Below are positions 58,441-64,000 of a DNA stretch of 64,000 nt, one piece after another. Position 1 is the first letter of the stretch. Each line of letters begins with the position of its first letter. The notes beneath the pieces are model-generated. The model had not been told where the DNA came from, did not search any database, and was given only the letters and a program-made list of their open reading frames with translations. The translations under genes and the position numbers were made by a program. The stretch lies in NCBI GenBank assembly GCA_963969395.1, contig OZ017796.1, positions 46,180,243 through 46,244,242 of the forward strand. Reading direction: 5' to 3'. Origin of the DNA: Pseudoscleropodium purum (Eukaryota; Streptophyta; Bryopsida; Hypnales; Brachytheciaceae).

Positions 58441-60480
58441 TTGAATTTAAATTGAATAGAAAGTTACAACATTTCGATAAGTTGTATAAATTCAAGTTGG
58501 ACACGCTAAGAGAACACAACTTCCCTTTGCAATGGAAATTGTCCATTTGTATCAAAAAACAATAAAAAAACAGTAATAGAATAAACCCATTATTATTATT
58601 TTATGGATTCAAATATCATATTCCTATTTGATTGTGAGGATGCTAAAATTATGAAATTGATATGAAATCTTTTATTCTTTTCCTCACATGTCAAATAAAG
58701 AACTGGACACCGAAATAAATATGAGGTTAAAGTTATCAATTTATGGCTTTCCAAAATCTACTCTAGAATTTTAGTAAATGAACTCTCGAAAGTGTTTTTT
58801 TACCAAGTTCTAATATATTTGAGACTCATTTTGAAGAGCCACTCAACATTCAACATTCAAAATTTGCAGTAGGCATGCTGTGACAAAATCTTGAATAGAA
58901 AAATTATAATAATTTGTTTTCAAAATTGAATATTTGATGCTGAAATTAATTTTTAATTAATTTGAAAACAAAAAATTAAATATAATCCCTAATTGATTCC
59001 TAAATCAAACATAATTAACCTTTGGCATTTAGGAATTAATCTTAGAAATATATCCCTCTACTAAGATAGTCATAAAAATATTTCAATTATTAGACCAATA
59101 TGTACTCCAATTCTATGTACTTCAATTATTGGACTAATAGGTGTATTTTCTAATTCTACATACTCCAATTATTGAACTAATAAATATATTCTTTAATTCT
59201 ATATACTCCAATCATTGGACCAATATTAGCCGAAGTATTCTAATTCCAATTATTGAACCTATGAACCTATTCTTTGATTCTACCTATTTACTCCAATATT
59301 TGATGAGTAGGTGCATTGATTGTTGAGTCTAAAATTGACAATGAAGGCTTCTATGGGACCTTTGAGGTTTACAATATCTTTATAGGCTTAATAAAGATTA
59401 GGATTGTTATCTTGTTACATAGATGTACGCAAGATATTTCTCCCTAAAAATGATATTTTTTGAACTTGAATCCAAATAAAGAAATAAAGTTTATCTATAA
59501 TAGTTTCTACTCCAATTTGAATTTGAAAATTTTATCGCAATATGAACATTGAGTGTGTTTCTAAGGTCTATTTGATTTCTGTTAAGAGGATTGCACTAAA
59601 ATTTGTTCACACTAAAATCTTCTTCACTGTAATATACATACATGTGGTGAAATTTTCAGAGTTTCTTTTTAGATATTTTACGGTTTGATATTTTTTTTTA
59701 AATTCCCCTAAAATTCAATTTCTTACAAAATAAATCTAAAAATATCTTTAATCTGAAGATTACATGTGATTTCATCTTTGAGAAATAAAAAAGAACAATG
59801 GGATTGTGAGGCTTTGTCTCAAGTAACCAAAAAGATTGGTTTACTGATAGTAGATGATGGGGAAATTAAACAAAGACAACATTGAATCAAGGTTATAGAA
59901 ACAAATTTTAAATTAAATAAGTAAGAACTATACCTCCCCATCTGACCAATTAGACAGAGAGAAGGGACCCCTCCTCTAACCAAACCTGAACCACATTGTG
60001 TAGTTTGAATGCAGTTGTAGAAAGGATTTGGAAACCTTGATTCATAAACCATAGTTGATGCAAGAGTCATGCCATAGTCTCTGTCCAAAGGACTAAGCCA
60101 ATCAAAATATTTCATTCGTATTTATTTGCTAAATAGCAGCATCCAGAGCCAGTGAAGGAAATTGAACTGGAACTGCTTGGTACAGGTAGTAGGCCCAGCG
60201 TTTCATGGTTAAAGCTTTTGAAAATGCTGGTTTATTGTTCATTGGGTAAACCCCATTTCCATGTCATTATGGTTGGAACATGTTGTAGGCTATGTCATGT
60301 ACAATTTCCTTACACAATTTTTTCGCCGAGTGCAAGCATAAAAGAGAAATGAAACTGCATTTTTTTCTTAAATTCTAAAAGAAGATCGCCAATTTGAATG
60401 TCCAAGTTGGTCACGACGCTTTGCGAATCAATTTGGCTAATCTCGATCTTAACTGCGATGCCCAACCCTGAACTCAACCA
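58441..60480. other. AT-rich intergenic DNA with a minisatellite
   Basis: No gene seen apart from the repeat at about 59.1 kb. The 98-codon minus frame at 59.82-60.12 kb is unrecognised. Confidence 0.55.
59085..59300. repeat. Degenerate minisatellite of about 50-60 bp units
   Basis: Four to five diverged units with the theme 'attctatatactccaattat', then 'tggaccaata' or 'tgaactaata'. The spacing varies, so the array is old. Confidence 0.75.
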
Positions 60481-61083
60481 GTGTTTCTGCTCAGAAACAT
60501 TTGCGAGGATGTTTTGTCAAACATTTGTCAAGTCTCCGATGAACAGGAATTGAGGTTTCACTTCGCCGTGGAGTCGACACAGCGGACCCCTCTTAAGTTC
60601 CGTGACGACGGGGGTAAGAATCGTTCCCCTCGTCGGACTGAGTACCCCTTGAGCCGTCCATTGGAACCCCTGGCTGCCGATTGTAACCGCAGCGGTTACA
60701 TAGCCCAGACCTCCGCTGTGAAGGACACAATTGATGTGGTGGTGGCTCAGAAGTTGGTTATGCAACTTGGCCGAGAGTTGGTTATGTTCCATTCCATCGG
60801 TTAATCTCTCCATGTGATTGAGTATGATCATTTGGGGAACACAAATTCCGGGACAGTTTCATTGACTCTTGCACCTCCTCGATCTTTACAAGTCTCTGGG
60901 TAGGAATTGAAACTTGCCTTCTCTGGATTGTGAGGATTGAATTGTGCATTGAAGGGGGGTGACCAGCTAGCTACTGCTACTGAAATTTTCTATTCTCGAT
61001 CTGAGCAGGTTTTCATTACATGAGTCATGGTTTGGTAATGAATCCATCTTTCACGAGCATCATGAAGCTTGGATTCCTCTACC
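60481..61083. other. GC-raised region upstream of the STIG1-like gene
   Basis: An open stretch without ATG (60481-60804, plus) has near 50% GC and protein-like composition, including ESTQRTPLKFRDDGG and IDVVVAQKLVMQLG, but no family is recognised. It may be a transposon or gene fragment, or part of the promoter region of the gene at 61.08 kb. Confidence 0.3.
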
Positions 61084-61264
61084 ATGATCGGTTGGTCAAC
61101 TTATGAGAGAGCTGATTTACTGGTGAAGCTGCTGCTGCTGCTGCTGTTGGGGATGCTCACGGTGGTCACGTCCAGCTCCACAAGCACCACCTCCAATGCT
61201 CTGAAAATGAATTCTTCTCTCAGCCATGCCCATGGTCGACTATTTCAGACTTCCAACCGGAGGG
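61084..61264 (+). CDS. Predicted first exon (signal peptide) of the STIG1-like gene
   Basis: From the ATG at 61084 the frame reads MIGWSTYERADLLVKL, a run of Leu, GMLTVV and TSSSTST. That is a basic/polar start, a hydrophobic core and a small-residue cleavage region, as in a secretory signal peptide. The Leu run is encoded by a (CTG)n microsatellite (61129-61147). A phase-compatible donor (AGGG|gtggaa, 61264/61265) joins to the acceptor ggtgcag|TTGG (62109/62110) and gives RR-VGRFSTPEE with the cysteine domain, 170 aa in all. The donor is weak; CATG|gtcgac (61234) is also in phase. Inferred because the cysteine-rich exon by itself has no export signal, while STIG1 proteins are secreted. Confidence 0.42.
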
Positions 61265-62069
61265 GTGGAACTCTATTCTTCAAAACTCATTGTGTGAATG
61301 GAATCTTTTCGTAGATGGCTAGCATTGCAATGAAATCACTGGTCACTGCGTTGCTCAGATAATCGTAAGAGATAGAATTCTTAGTTTGGAATGTGTGTAG
61401 AATTGCACTTCCGTCAAGTATCGATAAGCAAATGGTCATTGATGTGTAGGTCGTACTTGTCATGTAGATTAGCTGTTTATCCTATGGATTTAACTGCCAA
61501 TTCTGAGCTCAATTTCAAAATCGGTCTGAGCAGAAAAAGACCTGAGTTCATAATTGGTGACCATGTGGTGATGGACAGAGAAGGCTATTATGGGTATCAT
61601 TCTGCGAGAGCCGCACTTGCTAACTAAGCCCAAATGGTTGAGTTCATAGAATTCTCTCGAATAGACTCTTCTTTCACATCAGCCTTGGAGCAAGATTTTA
61701 ATTTTCTCTTTTTGTGGCCAACATGAATGAAAAAGAAATTCTCTCTATATTCCTATCCTATGTCCATCAAACATTCAAACTGATACTGAATGTCGAAGGT
61801 AGGAACTAAAGTACGTATCACTTTCGGTGGGCGGGCTATACAATACTTCCATGTTTGAGCAAATGACATAACATTCTTGAGTGCTTTCTTTTTGTTCCAC
61901 GAACATGTCTCTTTTGTACGTCAGGATTATGCATTGTTGCTATCTACTTGTAAACTCCTTGAAAGGAGAGTGGGCGGTTGAGAGGCTTGCAATCGAGGGA
62001 CCTTGAGGTTGTGCCCTTTATTCTTGCTTCCCAACGAACCCCGGCTTCCCAAGTTGTTCCCAGTGTCAT

Positions 62070-62441
62070 ATGTCCTTGCTCCGGCGGCTGATTGAGATTC
62101 ATGGTGCAGTTGGTAGGTTTTCGACTCCCGAAGAGATGAATCTAAAACCTGCAAATGCAAGGCGACTCTCCGGACAATACCTTTGCAGATGGAAGCAAGA
62201 AATATGCCAACAGGAGCCCATCAGCTTCCTGATGGGACCGGACTGCTGCAATTCCGCCTGCACAAACGTGAAGACCGACATCTTCAACTGCGGCTCATGC
62301 GGACGCATTTGCTTCTACGGAAGCATCTGTTGCAATGGGGATTGCGTGGACATGTTTAATGACATTAACCATTGTGGGTCTTGCCTCAATCGTTGCGCAG
62401 CGGGATCCTCGTGTCAGTTTGGAATCTGTGGGTACCCATGA
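62070..62441 (+). CDS. STIG1-like cysteine-rich secreted protein (cysteine domain exon)
   Basis: The frame ends in a STIG1 domain with 16 cysteines. CRWKQEIC (39-46, numbered from the ATG at 62070) has the family's C-x6-C start. It is followed by GPDCC (56-60), NVKTDIFNCGSCG, ICCNGDCVD, INHCGSCLNRC and SSCQFGICGYP at the C terminus. Plant STIG1 proteins are apoplastic signalling or lipid-binding proteins, best known from stigma exudate and pollen-tube growth; outside flowering plants the role is open. If translation began at 62070 there would be no signal peptide, and a stop (TGA 62004) closes the frame upstream. An upstream exon is therefore likely; the best candidate is 61084-61264, joined at 62110. 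Identity of the domain is very safe, the 5' structure is not. Confidence 0.85.
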   Translation: MSLLRRLIEIHGAVGRFSTPEEMNLKPANARRLSGQYLCRWKQEICQQEPISFLMGPDCCNSACTNVKTDIFNCGSCGRICFYGSICCNGDCVDMFNDINHCGSCLNRCAAGSSCQFGICGYP

Positions 62442-64000
62442 TCAAGCCGACTCGGCTCCATGCTCGGATTTTTCACAATCTCATGCCGTAAGGATCGAAA
62501 CCATGCCAGCATTTTAACATGGCGTTCTTTGGACATTGTAGGAATAACTATGAATTTCCAAAGTCAGTGTTGGTTTATAGGTGTATTCAAAATGAACTTG
62601 GGATTGCTACGATCATGGTTTACATTTTAGGCAAGAATCTTTAGAGGTCACTTTTACATTTGGGTGGCAAGGAGGTGTACTTACTTTTAGGGGGTTATTG
62701 TTGTGCTGAGGTCTTCTATAGTCTTTGACTCTTCTCTCACAATTTGACAATGAGGTCTCTTGGTTAAGGTATGTAGAAAATAAATTATGTAATTGATATT
62801 TGTGACTTTGTGTTCATTTTGGGGTTCATTGATCTAATCTAATTGATTTTTTATTTAAAAGAGTAGAAAAGAATTCAAGTTTTTTCATTTATATTATTTT
62901 TTCATCTTTTTTTATAATTTTTAAAATATATTTAAGGAAAAATAATTAATCTATTAACAAGTGTTATTTAGTTAAATTTATTAGAAATTGTTCATGTAAA
63001 TGTGATTTTTTAAAATGGGTTTCAAAATGGGCTATATAGAAATTTGGCAATAAACATGTATATGCATATTGTTTGTTGAACAAAGAAAAAGTATCTAATA
63101 CAAAAATTTATGTTCATATAGAGATGGTAGTATGTGTAAAATTTTGAATCATTGTAGCATGAATGTATGGTAGGAATATCTAAGTTTTATGTCCTAATAC
63201 ACTAAATGTGGTAATTCCAAAGTTTTATATAATCGTAAATACATGCATACAAAAGGAAAGAAAGAGGCACTTGTTAAAAATAAAAGGAACAATTATTACT
63301 TTTACTTTTGAGAATTTTACAATAGGTCAACATATTGTGATTTAGTAGGTATTTACCTACTCATTACATGCTAAGATGTGTTGAATTACATGATATTGTA
63401 TATATTATATGAACTTTGTTTACAATTGAGAATGTAACATGTTAACATTTTTTCAACATCATCGCTTTACCTTTATTAAAGCAATGAAATCTTTGGTGAT
63501 GTTCATATAAACAAACACTACAAGCACAAAATTAGTGAGGATGGTTGTAATTTGAGTAAGTACCCAAAAGTATACTCTAATAAATTTATCCAATAGAAAT
63601 AATTAGATTCTTTGTACAATGTTCAATACACAAGAGAGTGAATTTATTGCATTGTTGTAGAAAATCTACATATTTCACTTTGACCTCCAACAATTTTGCA
63701 TATAATATTGAAATTTTATTTTTGGACTTCAGATGTATTCTATACCAATTTGTTTGCATTTGATTAATCTTTTAATGATTGAGTTTATTTTTGAGTTTTT
63801 CACGTGTTTACATATATTTTTAAACAAATACATTATTTACTCTAAATTCATCATATTGGTCATAAATGAAAGGTTGTTTTTTAGAGATTCAAATATTACT
63901 TTGAATGAAGGAGAAGTTATTTGAACAAAATGTGGATCTAAAGCTCTTTGCATGGCATTACTAATTAGTTTAAACCATTCCCCCTTGGCCATTGGGATAA
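62442..64000. other. 3' flank and AT-rich intergenic DNA, no gene seen
   Basis: The first 300 bp probably include the 3' untranslated region of the STIG1-like gene. The rest is low-complexity AT-rich sequence with chance frames only. Confidence 0.6.

Noticed and set aside
1..64000. CRISPR array, prophage, operon or bacterial defence island
   Set aside because: There are no regularly spaced identical repeats, no ribosome-binding sites and no bacterial gene packing. Introns and plant families show that this is nuclear plant DNA.

Overview
The window is nuclear DNA of a land plant, most likely a seed-free plant such as a moss. The evidence is long AT-rich, gene-poor stretches broken by short islands of about 45-55% GC that hold ordinary plant genes with GT-AG introns. 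The recognised families are a plant-type ARM-repeat protein, an ARL5-type small GTPase, a PAP29-type phosphatase and a STIG1-like cysteine-rich secreted protein. The species cannot be fixed from the sequence alone. There is no sign of bacterial, organellar or viral DNA.

Layout. 0-20 kb: AT-rich DNA with four copies (about 0.18, 11.2, 14.5 and 17.3 kb) of a roughly 928-bp element bounded by TTAA and CCCCTAAAG/CTTTAGGGG ends, plus one candidate small gene with its own TATA box (6.26 kb). 20.7-22.6 kb: an ARM-repeat gene on the minus strand (three exons). 23-27 kb: its moderately GC-rich upstream flank, ending in a tandem repeat that recurs at 33.9 kb. 27.5-31.4 kb: two inverted copies of the TTAA element on either side of a decayed hAT transposase. 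31.8-32.7 kb: a 413-bp inverted-repeat element abutting a minus-strand coding fragment. 36.5-37.5 kb: the seventh TTAA element. 38.5-40.6 kb: ARL5 (minus), an uninterrupted reading frame with a 5'-leader intron full of tandem duplications. 43.2-46.6 kb: a PAP29-type phosphatase (minus, five coding exons) with an extra C-terminal membrane segment. 49.45-49.74 kb: a GC-rich 288-bp hAT-like miniature element with an 8-bp target duplication. 54.5 kb: second copy of the 413-bp element. 55-58.4 kb: a GC-raised island with one hypothetical reading frame. 61-62.4 kb: a STIG1-like gene (plus).

The genes do not form a pathway. The strongest unexplained signals are structural: the TTAA-bounded element family, which looks like non-autonomous piggyBac; the GC-rich hAT-type miniature element; the triplicated 3' splice-site repeat in front of ARL5; and the related leader sequences of ARL5 and the phosphatase. 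All family names come from recognition of motifs by eye. No database search or alignment program was run.
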